From contig NZ_JAGEVF010000008.1 of assembly GCF_017581965.1 (NCBI RefSeq), positions 118,072-182,071 on the forward strand: a stretch of DNA of 64,000 nucleotides. The letters are read 5' to 3'. Shown here piece by piece: positions 37,981 to 48,400 of this stretch. Each line of letters opens with the position of its first letter. Position 1 is the first letter of the stretch. Made by a program: the position numbers and the translations under genes. The notes under the pieces were generated by a model. The model did not search any database. It was not told where the DNA came from and saw nothing but the letters and a program-made list of their open reading frames with translations. This stretch comes from Winogradskyella pelagia. GTDB lineage: Bacteria; Bacteroidota; Bacteroidia; Flavobacteriales; Flavobacteriaceae.

Positions 37981-38280
37981 ATGAATCAAGAGAATCTAGT
38001 TTCATTACCTGTTTTATGCCATCATTATAAAATGGAGATGTCATTTTTCAATGATTTAAATGACTATGGCCTAATTGAAATATACGCTTTAGAAGAAACC
38101 TATTATGTCCATAAAGAACGAATTGTGGATATTGAAAAAATAATACGGCTACACCAAGAGTTAAATCTCAATTTAGAAGGCATTGATACCGTATTCAATC
38201 TATTGAGGCGAATAGAAAATTTAACATCAGAAATCAATAGCCTGAAAAATAGGCTTCATCGTTTCGAAGGTGACCAATAA
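37981..38280 (+). CDS. cbpM: Chaperone modulator CbpM
   Basis: 99 residues, MerR-like winged helix fragment of the CbpM family. It binds the J-domain of CbpA and inhibits its action on DnaK. Features are the N-terminal HTH (LVSLPVLCHHYKMEMSFFNDLNDYGLIEI) and a C-terminal helix ending in NSLKNRLHRFEGD that should mediate dimerisation. It directly follows cbpA, matching the known operon. It ends convergently 1 nt before the SDR gene's stop. Confidence 0.85.
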   Translation: MNQENLVSLPVLCHHYKMEMSFFNDLNDYGLIEIYALEETYYVHKERIVDIEKIIRLHQELNLNLEGIDTVFNLLRRIENLTSEINSLKNRLHRFEGDQ

Positions 38281-38281
38281 A

Positions 38282-38965
38282 TTATGGTGTTGAATTAGAG
38301 ACCTGTAATACCTTTCCGTTATAATATTTATTACCAGTTAACGAAAAATCAAAAATATACTCTGCCATTTCTAAAGCAGTTGTTGGTGCTTGATAACCAG
38401 GGAAAGCTTCCTCTAACATTTCGGTCTGAACAGCACCTAAAGCCAAAACGTTGAATTGAGGCCCAGAAGTTTTATATTCTTCTGCCAAAAGTTCCGTTAG
38501 TGTTATGACAGCCCCCTTGCTAGAGCTGTAAGCTGCCAAACCAGGGAATTTCATACTCCCCTGAATGCCACCCATTGAACTTATTGTGACCACATGACTA
38601 TCCTTCTTCATAAAAGGTAAAACCACCCTAGTCATTTCTGATACACCAAATACATTTGTTTCGTAAACTCTTTTAAAATCCAATAAACTGGTATCCTTAA
38701 AAGGCTTATTTAAAACTTGCCCAGCATTATTGATAAGAATATCAACATGCTCCCAATTCTGCTCAATAAACTGCTCTACTTTGATATAATCATTGGTGTT
38801 ACACAAGTCACAACCAAAGGAGATCACATTCTTTAGATTTAAATCTGTTATTGGCTTAAAGTTTCTGGATAGTGCCAATACATTATCACCATTGCTCTGA
38901 AATAATTTCACTAGTTCAAAACCTATGCCTCTGCTAGTCCCTGTAATTATTATATTTCTACTCAT
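38282..38965 (-). CDS. Short-chain dehydrogenase/reductase
   Basis: 227 residues, classical SDR. The cofactor motif TGTSRGIG occupies 8-15 and NNAG is at 79-82. The catalytic S130, Y146 and K150 (YSSSK) are in the normal order. It reduces or oxidises a carbonyl or alcohol with NAD(P)(H); the substrate is not predictable. It starts inside the last 8 nt of the M28 gene, so the two are translationally coupled, although no functional link is known. Confidence 0.92.
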   Translation of the reverse strand: MSRNIIITGTSRGIGFELVKLFQSNGDNVLALSRNFKPITDLNLKNVISFGCDLCNTNDYIKVEQFIEQNWEHVDILINNAGQVLNKPFKDTSLLDFKRVYETNVFGVSEMTRVVLPFMKKDSHVVTISSMGGIQGSMKFPGLAAYSSSKGAVITLTELLAEEYKTSGPQFNVLALGAVQTEMLEEAFPGYQAPTTALEMAEYIFDFSLTGNKYYNGKVLQVSNSTP

Positions 38966-39917
38966 CTGTTAATATCACCTCTTTAGTTGATGCATTCATC
39001 ATGCCTTCAAAGGCAGGAACCATTTTATTTATAAAACTCGCCATATGTTCATAATCCATTTTATCAGCTTCGTCATCAACATGATGGTAAAAATCGAAAT
39101 TAGTGAAATCAAATGTTGATATAGCATGCGCTGGAATATTTAGCGCTTTATAAAATGGATAATTGTCTGATCTAAAAAATAATTGAAATTCTTTAGCTTT
39201 AGGAAAGAAGCCTATAACTTCCTCACCTGCATATTTATTCAATGTAGACGCAAAGTTAGACCTATTATACCCAGACATATAAGCCATAGATTTGTCTGCC
39301 GCTCTTGGAACTCCAATCATCTCAAAATTTATCATGTTGTAAACATCTATCTCTTCTGATTTTAGACGTTCCGCTAAATGTCCTGAACCCTTAAGCCCCA
39401 TTTCTTCCGCGGCATATAGCGTTATTAACACACTTCGCTTGTTGGATTTTGATTGTGCAAAATAACGCCCTAGTTCCATGGCGGCCACTGTGCCTGAAGC
39501 ATCATCATTGGCACCATTAGCAATGGTATCTCCATTTACCTCTGTACCCTGACCTATATGGTCGTAATGTCCTCCTAAAATAATATACTCATTCTTTAGT
39601 TTAGGGTCGTTACCTTCAATTAAACCAACAATATTATAACCGACTATAGAGTTGAAATTAAATGAGTCTCTATAGGTTTCATAAAATGGCTTAATATTAT
39701 TTTCTCTAAAATAATTCTCAATGTATTGAGCCGCCATTTCAATACCCTCTGTTCCCGTTTGGCGTCCTGCTAAATCGTCCGATGCCAAATATTCAATACT
39801 CTTCTTTACAGTTTCAGCAGTTATAGGTTGTATTGGACTATCCGTTGGTGCTTTTTTACTTGATGAACAAGAAGCTACAAACAAGCAGATTAATAGGAGT
39901 TTTAGCAATGTTTTCAT
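38958..39917 (-). CDS. M28-family metallopeptidase lipoprotein
   Basis: 319 residues. Lipobox VASC (C17) suggests lipidation and export. The M28 di-zinc site is intact: H117 and D119 (GGHYDHIG), D138 (GANDDASG), catalytic E171 and ligand E172 (AAEEMGLKGS), then later H in FYHHVDDEADKM. This family cleaves N-terminal amino acids or short peptides outside the cytoplasm. It sits upstream of and overlapping the SDR gene. An intrinsic terminator at 39946-39980 separates it from the unknown secreted protein upstream. Confidence 0.92.
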   Translation of the reverse strand: MKTLLKLLLICLFVASCSSSKKAPTDSPIQPITAETVKKSIEYLASDDLAGRQTGTEGIEMAAQYIENYFRENNIKPFYETYRDSFNFNSIVGYNIVGLIEGNDPKLKNEYIILGGHYDHIGQGTEVNGDTIANGANDDASGTVAAMELGRYFAQSKSNKRSVLITLYAAEEMGLKGSGHLAERLKSEEIDVYNMINFEMIGVPRAADKSMAYMSGYNRSNFASTLNKYAGEEVIGFFPKAKEFQLFFRSDNYPFYKALNIPAHAISTFDFTNFDFYHHVDDEADKMDYEHMASFINKMVPAFEGMMNASTKEVILTDE

Positions 39918-39945
39918 AATAATTATTTGATGTCTAAAGATAAAA

Positions 39946-39980
39946 AAACCTTTCTCTAAAATAATTTCAGAGAAAGGTTT
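39946..39980 (-). terminator. Intrinsic terminator after the 252-residue secreted protein
   Basis: Arms of 12 bp, AAACCTTTCTCT (39946-39957) and AGAGAAAGGTTT (39969-39980), have an 11-nt loop. On the minus strand, T residues follow. It would stop transcription from the pyruvate dehydrogenase operon before the M28 gene. Confidence 0.85.
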
Positions 39981-40003
39981 CTTTAAAATTTTTCCTTAAC
40001 TTA

Positions 40004-40762
40004 TTATTTCAACTTTTTATTAGCTTTTTTAGAGAGTCTAGTGATTTTTTTATTCATATCCTTTATTAATTCCTCAGTAGCACTTTCGCACATAGGTTGA
40101 ATTTCCTCGGGAGTCATAACAGGAATTCCTCCAATCATCATGGCCTTTTTCTTAGACCCTGCCAATTCATTAAATTGAAAAATACTCTTATTATCTTTTG
40201 AGAACAAGTCAATACTAACAATCGCTTGAATACTGTAGTATCCGAGAGACCCTATCCCAGTTCTCTTAAATTTATACATTAATTTAATAAACATGATTGC
40301 ATCCGCCCCTAGTGCGTCAGCGATTGGTTTCAATTTTTTAACCTCAGTTCTTTTACCATAATTTTGAACAACCTTATACCCATCAATTTGTTCATATGTA
40401 TCTTGACCACCGATATTTTTAGACCCTCCATATTGTGCCTCATAGTCTTGATATTCGGGTAATTTCAAAACTTTTTCCTCGGGTATAAGCTCAAATTCAA
40501 ACTTACTTACATAATTACTAAAAAAGGCATCATAAAAATCACTAAGAGGTTTACTTAAATTAAAACTTGGATTATCACTTAGGCTTGTGTTTTGCGCTAT
40601 AAAATCCGCACTTGCATCAACTTCAGATAGGTCAATTGTTTTATCAACAAAAAACGAAACAACAGCTACCTTTTTTTTCTGGGCATTACCAAACAAGAAA
40701 AACGCTACAAAAAGTGCAGCAACAAATGGTCTTAAATAATTTGCGTTAGTTGGTTGAGTCAT
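40004..40762 (-). CDS. Unknown exported protein downstream of pyruvate dehydrogenase E2
   Basis: 252 residues. The N-terminus has a hydrophobic stretch FVAALFVAFFLFGNAQ (about 12-27) that reads as a signal peptide. The mature part has no motif I recognise. It contains strand-like segments, such as ADAIMFIKLMYKF and IQAIVSIDLFS, that could fit a CsgG/TolB-N-like alpha/beta fold, but this is a guess. The C-terminus is lysine-rich. It begins 8 nt after the E2 stop, so it is cotranscribed with the pyruvate dehydrogenase genes, and ends before a strong terminator. Role unknown. Confidence 0.75.
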   Translation of the reverse strand: MTQPTNANYLRPFVAALFVAFFLFGNAQKKKVAVVSFFVDKTIDLSEVDASADFIAQNTSLSDNPSFNLSKPLSDFYDAFFSNYVSKFEFELIPEEKVLKLPEYQDYEAQYGGSKNIGGQDTYEQIDGYKVVQNYGKRTEVKKLKPIADALGADAIMFIKLMYKFKRTGIGSLGYYSIQAIVSIDLFSKDNKSIFQFNELAGSKKKAMMIGGIPVMTPEEIQPMCESATEELIKDMNKKITRLSKKANKKLK

Positions 40763-40770
40763 ATCGTTTT

Positions 40771-42402
40771 CTAAATAAGCATTGTTACAGGATTTTCAAT
40801 ATATCCTTTAAGGGTCTGTAAAAACAATGCTCCTGTAGCACCATCTACCGTTCTATGATCACAAGCCATGGATAGTTTCATAGTATGCCCAACAACAACC
40901 TTACCTTCTTTAACTACAGGTTTCTCGACGATAGCTCCAACAGATAAAATGGCTGAATTAGGCTGATTGATTATTGAAGTAAAACTCTCAATACCAAACA
41001 TACCTAAGTTAGAAACAGTGAAGGTACTTCCTTCCATCTCATCTAATGAAAGTTTCTTATCCCTTGCCCTAACTGCATAATCCTTAACCGCCGCACCAAT
41101 TTGCGTAAGTGATTGCTCATTGGCAAACCGAACAACTGGGACTACTAATCCATCTGGTACTGCAACAGCAACACCAATATGAACGTGATTATTAAGTCTC
41201 ATCTTATCATCAAACCATTGAGAATTAACTTGAGGATGCTGACGTAAAGCCAAAGCACAGGCTTTAACAATCATATCATTGAATGATATTTTAGTATCTG
41301 GCATGGAATTATACTGCACTCTAAATGCCATGGCATTTTCCATGTCAAATTCTACGTTAAGATAATAATGTGGCGCAGTAAATTTAGACTTGGCAAGATT
41401 CTTTGCTATAGCTTTTCGCATATTAGAATTTGCAACCTCATCAAAATCTTCTTGACCAGTAGGGACAAATTTCGCCACCGGTGCTGAAGAACCTGCTGAA
41501 GCAGCTTGAGGTGTAAAATTCTCAATATCGCGCTTAATAATTCTGCCATTTTCACCACTACCTTGAACTTGATTAAGACTAATACCTTTTTCCTCAGCCA
41601 TCTTTTTGGCCAATGGCGAGGCAAAAATTCGTCCGTTACTAGAGACTGTAGCAATAGGCTTTGCGGATTCTTCTACTTTCGTTTCTTTCTTAACTTCTGT
41701 AGTTTTCTTTGGAGCGTCTTTAATGGCTTCTTTTGGCTCTTCTTTTTCAGACCTACCACCTAATTTGAAGTTTTTTACAATGGAGCTAACATCAGTTCCT
41801 TCAGGACCTAAAATGGCTAGTAATGCATCTACCTTTGCTGATTCGCCTTCATTTAATCCAATGTGCAATAAAGTACCTGAATTGAAGGACTCAAATTCCA
41901 TCGTAGCCTTATCCGTTTCAATCTCTGCAAGAATGTCGCCTTCCTCAACAGTATCACCAACTGCCTTTAACCATGTCGCTACTGTTCCTTCTTCCATGGT
42001 ATCACTTAATCTTGGCATGGTTACAACGGTAACATCATCTGGAATTTCTGTTGGTTCTGTGGATTCACCTTCAGAACTATCATCGGAATCAGACTCATGT
42101 GTTTCAGCTTCATTCTCTGAAGTTGTACCATTATCTCCATCTAGAATAGCACTAATGTCCTCACCTTCTTCTCCAATTACTGCTAACAATTTATCAACTT
42201 TAGTGGTCTCACCTTCTTGAACACCAATATGAAGAAGGGTTCCCTCATGAAAAGACTCAAATTCCATTGTCGCCTTATCAGTTTCTATCTCGGCCAATAT
42301 ATCGCCTTCCTCAACTTTATCTCCAACTTTTTTAAGCCAGGCTGCAACGGTACCTTCTTCCATGGTATCGCTAAGTCTTGGCATGTTTATTACTTCTGCC
42401 AT
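40771..42402 (-). CDS. Pyruvate dehydrogenase E2, dihydrolipoyl acetyltransferase
   Basis: 543 residues. Two tandem lipoyl domains occur at about 1-80 and 124-205, with lipoylated lysines K43 and K165 in ETDKATMEFES. An acidic Ser/Glu-rich linker joins them. The peripheral subunit-binding domain is near 260-300 (SPLAKKMAEEKGISLNQVQGSG). The catalytic domain ends with DHRTVDGATGA. E2 transfers acetyl groups to CoA at the core of the complex. The stop of E1alpha lies 3 nt upstream. E1beta and E3 are not in this window. Confidence 0.97.
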   Translation of the reverse strand: MAEVINMPRLSDTMEEGTVAAWLKKVGDKVEEGDILAEIETDKATMEFESFHEGTLLHIGVQEGETTKVDKLLAVIGEEGEDISAILDGDNGTTSENEAETHESDSDDSSEGESTEPTEIPDDVTVVTMPRLSDTMEEGTVATWLKAVGDTVEEGDILAEIETDKATMEFESFNSGTLLHIGLNEGESAKVDALLAILGPEGTDVSSIVKNFKLGGRSEKEEPKEAIKDAPKKTTEVKKETKVEESAKPIATVSSNGRIFASPLAKKMAEEKGISLNQVQGSGENGRIIKRDIENFTPQAASAGSSAPVAKFVPTGQEDFDEVANSNMRKAIAKNLAKSKFTAPHYYLNVEFDMENAMAFRVQYNSMPDTKISFNDMIVKACALALRQHPQVNSQWFDDKMRLNNHVHIGVAVAVPDGLVVPVVRFANEQSLTQIGAAVKDYAVRARDKKLSLDEMEGSTFTVSNLGMFGIESFTSIINQPNSAILSVGAIVEKPVVKEGKVVVGHTMKLSMACDHRTVDGATGALFLQTLKGYIENPVTMLI

Positions 42403-42405
42403 AGC

Positions 42406-43404
42406 TTATAATTTATGTGGTATAAATGGATAATCTTCTTGTTCGTAAACCGCATCATACATTACGTTCTTTTCTGGATAAGGCGACTCTTCTGCAAACT
42501 TTTCACACTCTGACACTCTTGATTTTACGCGCTTATCTATTGCTTTAATATCTTCTTCTGTACCATACTTTTTCTCTAAAATAATATCCTTTACCTGTGT
42601 TATAGGATCTATTTTCTTGTATTCTTCTACTTCTGCTTTGGTTCTATAATGTTGTGCATCAGACATTGAGTGTCCACGGTAACGATAAGTCTTTACTTCT
42701 AAAAATGATGGCCCTCCTCCGGTTCTTGCTCTTTCAATGGCCTCATCAAATGCCTCCGCTACCTTAATCGGATTCATACCATCAACCGGTCCCGAAGGCA
42801 TATCATACCCAAGACCTAATTTCCAAATATCTGTATGGTTCGCTGTACGTTCTACTGAAGTACCCATAGCGTAACCATTATTTTCACATACAAAAACAAC
42901 TGGAAGATTCCATAACATAGCCATATTAAAGGTTTCATGTAATGATCCCTGTCGTGCGGCTCCATCTCCAAAGAAACAAAGTGTAACAGAATCTCTTTCG
43001 TGATATTTATCGCCAAATGCAATACCTGCACCAAGTGGTATCTGACCTCCGACAATACCATGCCCACCATAAAAACGATGTTCTTTTGAAAAGATATGCA
43101 TAGAACCACCCAATCCTTTTGAGGTACCGGTTGCTTTTCCAAACAATTCTGCCATAACACGTTTTGGGTCTTCTCCCATACCTATTGGCTGAACATGATT
43201 GCGGTATGCGGTAATCATTCTATCCTTTGTCAAATCCATGGCGTGCAATGCACCAGCCAAAACAGCCTCTTGTCCATTATATAAGTGAAGGAATCCCCTA
43301 ACTTTTTGTTGGATATAAACGGCGGCAAGCTTATCTTCAAACTTACGCCAAAACAACATTTCCTCGTACCAATTGAGATAAACTTCTTTCGTTATTTTTC
43401 GCAT
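42406..43404 (-). CDS. pdhA: Pyruvate dehydrogenase E1 alpha subunit
   Basis: 332 residues. The thiamine diphosphate motif begins GDG at 146-148 and ends NN at 175-176 (GDGAARQGSL to CENNGY). The segment GKATGTSKGLGGSMH and YRYRGHSMSDAQHYRTK are E1alpha hallmarks. E1 decarboxylates pyruvate and acetylates lipoyl-E2. The partner E1beta must be encoded elsewhere. It is transcribed first, then E2, then the unknown secreted protein. A -7 element lies at 43434-43441. Confidence 0.96.
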   Translation of the reverse strand: MRKITKEVYLNWYEEMLFWRKFEDKLAAVYIQQKVRGFLHLYNGQEAVLAGALHAMDLTKDRMITAYRNHVQPIGMGEDPKRVMAELFGKATGTSKGLGGSMHIFSKEHRFYGGHGIVGGQIPLGAGIAFGDKYHERDSVTLCFFGDGAARQGSLHETFNMAMLWNLPVVFVCENNGYAMGTSVERTANHTDIWKLGLGYDMPSGPVDGMNPIKVAEAFDEAIERARTGGGPSFLEVKTYRYRGHSMSDAQHYRTKAEVEEYKKIDPITQVKDIILEKKYGTEEDIKAIDKRVKSRVSECEKFAEESPYPEKNVMYDAVYEQEDYPFIPHKL

Positions 43405-43433
43405 GTGTATTTGTTTTCTTTAAAAACGAATAA

Positions 43434-43441
43434 CAAAAATA
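43434..43441 (-). promoter_or_regulatory. -7 element for the E1alpha-E2 operon
   Basis: TATTTTTG on the minus strand is an exact match 30 nt upstream of the E1alpha ATG. Confidence 0.45.
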
Positions 43442-43517
43442 ACACTTTCAGCACTAATGTTGAAACTGTAAATCCTAAAAATAACGCCTTAAGATTGAAT
43501 ATAATTTATTAAACGGC

Positions 43518-44000
43518 CTATAAAACAGAATTGTCAAAAATTAACGGTAAGAGATTGGCTAGGGACGCGGACTTTACCACCTTTCCCTGAGCTCCCATAA
43601 AATAAATCTGAATAGGTTCATTCTGTTTTATTTCGTATTCTGCAATAGCCTGCCTACAAGCACCACAAGGTGGGATAGGTTTATCTGTAACCTTTGTTTG
43701 AGATGAAGCGCTCAACGCCATGATTTGCATCTTAGCATTTGGATATTTGGCGTTGGCATAATAAATAGCTGTTCTTTCGGCACACAATCCAGACGGATAT
43801 GATGCATTTTCTTGATTGCTTCCGGCTACAACCTCACCATTATCCATAAGTATTGCTGCTCCAACATTAAATTTGGAATAAGGTGAATAAGCGGAATTCC
43901 TCACCTCTATTGCAGTGGTCATAAGTGCTTGGATAGACTCAGGAAGTTCCTGTAAGTTTTCATAAACCTCTAAAACGGTTTCTAGCTTAACTTCCTTCAT
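43518..44000 (-). CDS. cdd: Cytidine deaminase
   Basis: 160 residues, a small zinc cytidine deaminase. It converts cytidine and deoxycytidine to uridine forms for salvage. Zinc ligands are C73 (LCAERTA, with proton-shuttle E75) and C112/C115 (PCGAC). SKFNVGAAI and NQENASYPSGL complete the substrate site. The gene is bounded upstream by the terminator at 44021-44050 and downstream by 113 bp before E1alpha. Confidence 0.96.
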   Translation of the reverse strand: MKEVKLETVLEVYENLQELPESIQALMTTAIEVRNSAYSPYSKFNVGAAILMDNGEVVAGSNQENASYPSGLCAERTAIYYANAKYPNAKMQIMALSASSQTKVTDKPIPPCGACRQAIAEYEIKQNEPIQIYFMGAQGKVVKSASLANLLPLIFDNSVL

Positions 44001-44020
44001 TTCAATTTACTTTTAGACAA

Positions 44021-44050
44021 AAAAACTATTGCTTTGGAACAATAGTTTTT
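44021..44050 (-). terminator. Intrinsic terminator after porV
   Basis: Arms of 11 bp, AAAAACTATTG (44021-44031) and CAATAGTTTTT (44040-44050), with an 8-nt loop. On the minus strand it gives a hairpin followed by T residues. It separates porV from cdd. Confidence 0.85.
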
Positions 44051-44072
44051 CTGACTTCGTTAAAATTAAATT

Positions 44073-45362
44073 TTAATACTCATTATACTCGCCAGCCCCG
44101 AAGTTAAACGTTAAGGAGAAACGCAATGTATTCTCTAATGGGCTCTGCACCTGAGACGCAGAGAATAAGTAAGACAAATCTATATTTACTGTAGAATATT
44201 TAAATCCTGCTCCCAAGGTAAAGAATTTACGCGCACCCTTATCCTCGGCTTCACTAAAGTAACCTGCTCTAAAGGCAAAGGAATCATTATAAACATACTC
44301 TGCACCTATCGCCCAAGTAAACTCCCTGAGTTCTTCGCTGAATCCGCCTGGTGCATCGCCAAAGGATTGAAATACACCTTTCATAAAACCTACATCGTTA
44401 TCCTGTCCTTCAACAATATAGCTATTGTCTGTGATTGATGCATCTTCTTGTTCTGGCGTCTGAAAATCCTCTCCTGGTTGGACATCATTTTCATCGGCAG
44501 GCGGTGTAAAAACACCATCACCATCGACATCTGTAAATACAATTCTGTTTCCTCTCAAAGGAGGTGTTGGTACCAAATATTTAGTAACCTCAGCAGTAAC
44601 ACCTAACTTATTGTATTCATCAAAAATAAAATCAAAACCACCTCCAAGTCTCAATATGGTTGGCTGAAACACTTCTCTAGCTCCATCATCATAACTAAAT
44701 TTTGGTCCAAGATTTTGGATTGCAAATCCTGCACGCCATCTTCCATTAAAATCATTGTAGGCTTGTTCTTCACTTTGGTAGTATCCCGTAATGTCCGCTC
44801 CGAAAGTGCTACCTGGATTAGCATTTGGGTCTACCGTATCTATTCTTAGTGCCGATCGCATATATCGCAGAGCGACAGCCATGGCAAATTGATCACTTAA
44901 GCGTAAGGAGTACCCTAAATCTATTGCATACTCGTTTGGCTTAACCGCGATTCCAGGATCATTGGCATCTTGAGTTAGCACAATTTCACCTAATGAGAAA
45001 AACTTAATACTTGCAGAAAAGGAACTGAAGTCATTAATTCTATTAAAATAAGTTACGTAACTTAAGGATATATCGTTGACTAGTCTTGTTAAATAAGGCG
45101 TGTAGCTTAATCCAATTCCAGATTTAGCTTCCGAAAAAGCATATTTGGCCAGGTTCCATTGCTGAGAAAATCCATCAACAGAAGTAGCAACACCCACATC
45201 ACCCATCCCAGCAGATCTGGCGTCTGGGGCTACAAGCATAAAAGGCATCCCAGTTGTTATGACGCGGCTATCATTTGGGTCTGGAATTACCTGAACTGCA
45301 TCTTGGGCTTTTACTAGGTTAAGAGTGGTTAAAACGATAAGGGTTAATACGTATTTTTTCAT
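44073..45362 (-). CDS. porV: Type IX secretion outer-membrane protein PorV
   Basis: 429 residues. A signal peptide (about 1-19, ending VKAQ) precedes an outer-membrane beta-barrel of the PorV/LptO, FadL-like class. Typical stretches are the N-terminal TTGMPFMLVAPDARSAGMGDVGVATS and the final strand NTLRFSLTFNFGAG. PorV binds cargo sorting domains as they leave the Sov translocon and delivers them to the PorU sortase complex. It follows porU and has its own -7 element at 45410-45417. A local insertion around 285-310 is rich in acidic residues. Confidence 0.95.
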   Translation of the reverse strand: MKKYVLTLIVLTTLNLVKAQDAVQVIPDPNDSRVITTGMPFMLVAPDARSAGMGDVGVATSVDGFSQQWNLAKYAFSEAKSGIGLSYTPYLTRLVNDISLSYVTYFNRINDFSSFSASIKFFSLGEIVLTQDANDPGIAVKPNEYAIDLGYSLRLSDQFAMAVALRYMRSALRIDTVDPNANPGSTFGADITGYYQSEEQAYNDFNGRWRAGFAIQNLGPKFSYDDGAREVFQPTILRLGGGFDFIFDEYNKLGVTAEVTKYLVPTPPLRGNRIVFTDVDGDGVFTPPADENDVQPGEDFQTPEQEDASITDNSYIVEGQDNDVGFMKGVFQSFGDAPGGFSEELREFTWAIGAEYVYNDSFAFRAGYFSEAEDKGARKFFTLGAGFKYSTVNIDLSYLFSASQVQSPLENTLRFSLTFNFGAGEYNEY

Positions 45363-45409
45363 GTTTTTTCTTTAATCTTAATGCATACGTTATGGCATTA
45401 ATTGGTTAG

Positions 45410-45417
45410 CAAATATA
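45410..45417 (-). promoter_or_regulatory. -7 element for porV
   Basis: TATATTTG on the minus strand is an exact match in the 63-bp gap between porU and porV, 47 nt before the porV start. porV may therefore be expressed above the porU level. Confidence 0.45.
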
Positions 45418-45425
45418 ATTGATTA

Positions 45426-48400
45426 TTACAGTATTACAAGTTTTTCAATCTTTTCAACTTGCTTATTTAAACGGTTAGATCTCACTTTTAGTTTATAGAT
45501 GTATACACCTTTTCCGATTTTATCTCCAAAATCATCTCTTCCGTCCCAAATTATATCCTTAGACAAGGAACTTGTAGATTTACCGCCTCCTGTGGTTTGG
45601 CCATTTAGTGTTCTTACTATTTTACCTGAGACTGTAAATATTTGAACTGAAATATCTAGAGGTTCTACACTATTATGATTAAACCAAAACTCCGTATAGT
45701 CAACAAAGGGGTTGGGGTAATTGAGTACATTATCAATAACTAATTCTTCATCTTTATCGAATACAGTAAACTGTATTTCTTGGGTAGATGAATTATTATA
45801 CACATCCCAGGCTTTTAATGTTAAGGTATGCGGACCTGGTTCTAAATCCCTAAATGGATAGGAGACTGTTCCGTTAGTGTAATCATCTATATCAGCCTGA
45901 TAATAATCGTTTAGAACAACTGGATTTGTCTCATCACCATCTATGATTGCTGTGATATCATGACCAATTCCACTTGCTGTATTAATTCCATTGTCATCTT
46001 GGAGCTTAGCTAGAAATGTTGGAGACTCATTGGTAATACCTCCAGAGACGAAATTTTCATCGTTCATAAAGAGGTTAATAACCGGACCAATATTATCCTC
46101 TGGGGCATTCTCATTGATACCACCTACCAAAATATCGAAACTAGCACCTGCTTGATCCGATAGAGGACTAGTTGTTTGCGAGTAAAAACTAACACGTCCA
46201 TTACCAACGGGAATACCTATATCTCTAGGGACAATAAAATCAAATTCAAATTGGCCATTTTCAACAGTAGCCTGACCCTTAAATAATATCTCACCAAGCG
46301 TGGTAAAATCTAGAATAATAGGACCATTATTATCATTAACACCATCATTTGCCAAGGTTTGACGTTCAATTTGTTTATCGAAAACAGTCGCAGTTAATAC
46401 ACCATTATAATTAGAAAGTAGGTTTCCGCTAGGATCTGTTACCTCACCTGATAATTTGGTGTAGCTTAAGGCTTTCAATGTATCTACAGGTTGGGAAATA
46501 TCTACGTCATTAATCTTTGTAAGTCTAATATTTGGTTTAGGGAAGGCCAACTTCATTGCTGGGTCTCCTATTAAAAACACTAATCTCTTTTGGGATGATC
46601 CAGCAACAACGGGATCAATTTTAGTTAATCTTAACGCCTCTCCAATGGTTGGATAGTCATCACTTCCCAAAGCAAACAAATAATCATCAAGGGTTTCGTT
46701 ATAATTAACGCCAACGGTAACAAAAATTTGTCTTGTTGTTGTAATTAAACCAACAGATCCTCCGTTAGTATTCCAGAAGGTAAATTCTCCTGCAGTTGGC
46801 CTATTTGGGTCATCAAACTTTGTATACTCACAAGTCACTGTGACAAATAAGTTGAATTTACATATGTTATTTACCTCCTGAGCATCGAACTTATCGAAAA
46901 TACGCTCTTTAGCTAACCCATCTTCACCTCCATGACCAAAGTAGTTAACCACTAATGCACCTACTTCAATGGCGTCTCTAATAGCTTTATTTACTTTTGG
47001 ATACCTATCTCCAGCAGCTGATGATTCTTGTTCAAAAGCATCTGAATGTATTTTTACAATATTGATAAATGACTTATCGCCTTCAACAGTAGTACCAATA
47101 CCATCAGTTGTTTCTTGTAATATGCGTTCCCATTGCACATCTACATCATCTGATACAAGCAAAACATTATTTCTCCAACTGCCATAGGCCTCAGCTTCGT
47201 AATAAGCTTGTATTTTGTCAACCATTTCTTTTGCCCTTTGCGGATTCTCTGCTAAAATTCGTCCTACAGCAATATCTAGCCTATCAGCATTATTCATAGT
47301 GCCTTCGTCAGTATCCATCATACCATAAAAATCATCAGACACAAAAGAACTCGTTAAGTTAAAACTGTTATTGGAGTACCATGAAGGTACTAGGTTGGTA
47401 TTATTGGGAATTCTATCCTTATAATCATAAGAACCGTCTCCAAATAAACATAAATATTTTAATCTATTATTAGCGCTGCTAGCATTGTCATAGACATATT
47501 TAATGAAATTACGTATTGCGGCTATATCCTGACTGCCCATGCTAAACTCGTTGTAAATAGTTTGGAGGTCAATTACCTTTACATTGAGATTGTATTGAGT
47601 TCTATTAATCTGAGCTAAGCGTTCTGCCTGACTTAAGAACTGTGAAGGCGCCAAAATAATGTAATCTAAATCTTGGAAAGCACCTTGTGCATTATTAAAT
47701 ATTGTGCCTTTTAAGTTCTGATTTGAGACAATTCTTCTAGAATCAATTAGTGGTTCTGCAACATCTGAAAAAGAAAATGCAATGTAATTTCTCACCGCGC
47801 CAGAAGCTACTTTAAATGAAAAATCGGATATATTCTCGGTGTTTTTTACATAGCTTGTATTAAACCTATCTGTTATATCCCATATCTCATCAACGTTAGT
47901 CGCATTTGAAACTGTATATTCTGCAACACCCGAATTGGAGTTAACAATATCGTTTTTAAAACCTAGCTGCTCTCCTTCATAGCGCAAACCTCTTACAGCT
48001 TCTAATATGATATAATCTAGATAACCAACTGCTGAAGGATTACCGTTATTGTTATACTCTAAATCTATAATAATATTATCGGAAGCCACAGCAATGGACT
48101 GAGAATATAATGCCGCGCTACCTAAAACGGAGCCGCCAACTATAGGATTGAGACCTAAGGTAGATACTGCATTACCATTTACGTCTATAGTCATGCTTGT
48201 GGCAAGTTCAGCAACTGCACCAACGGCAACCTTTAAATCTAGTGGCTCATCCATTACCAAATTTGGAAACTGAAATTCATAAGACCGCTCACTTTCTATA
48301 TCAAATTTATCGCCAAACCAGCGTCTTCCTAGCTTTGCAAGATTATGTTCATCAACCTCATAAAACTGATAGTCTTGAAAGGTATTAATAGAGATATCTG

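Noticed and set aside
41606..42220. Long plus-strand open frame (204 codons) opposite the E2 gene
   Set aside because: It is the antisense of the repetitive lipoyl and acidic linker regions; low-complexity Ser/Pro composition and no recognisable domain. The E2 reading is certain.
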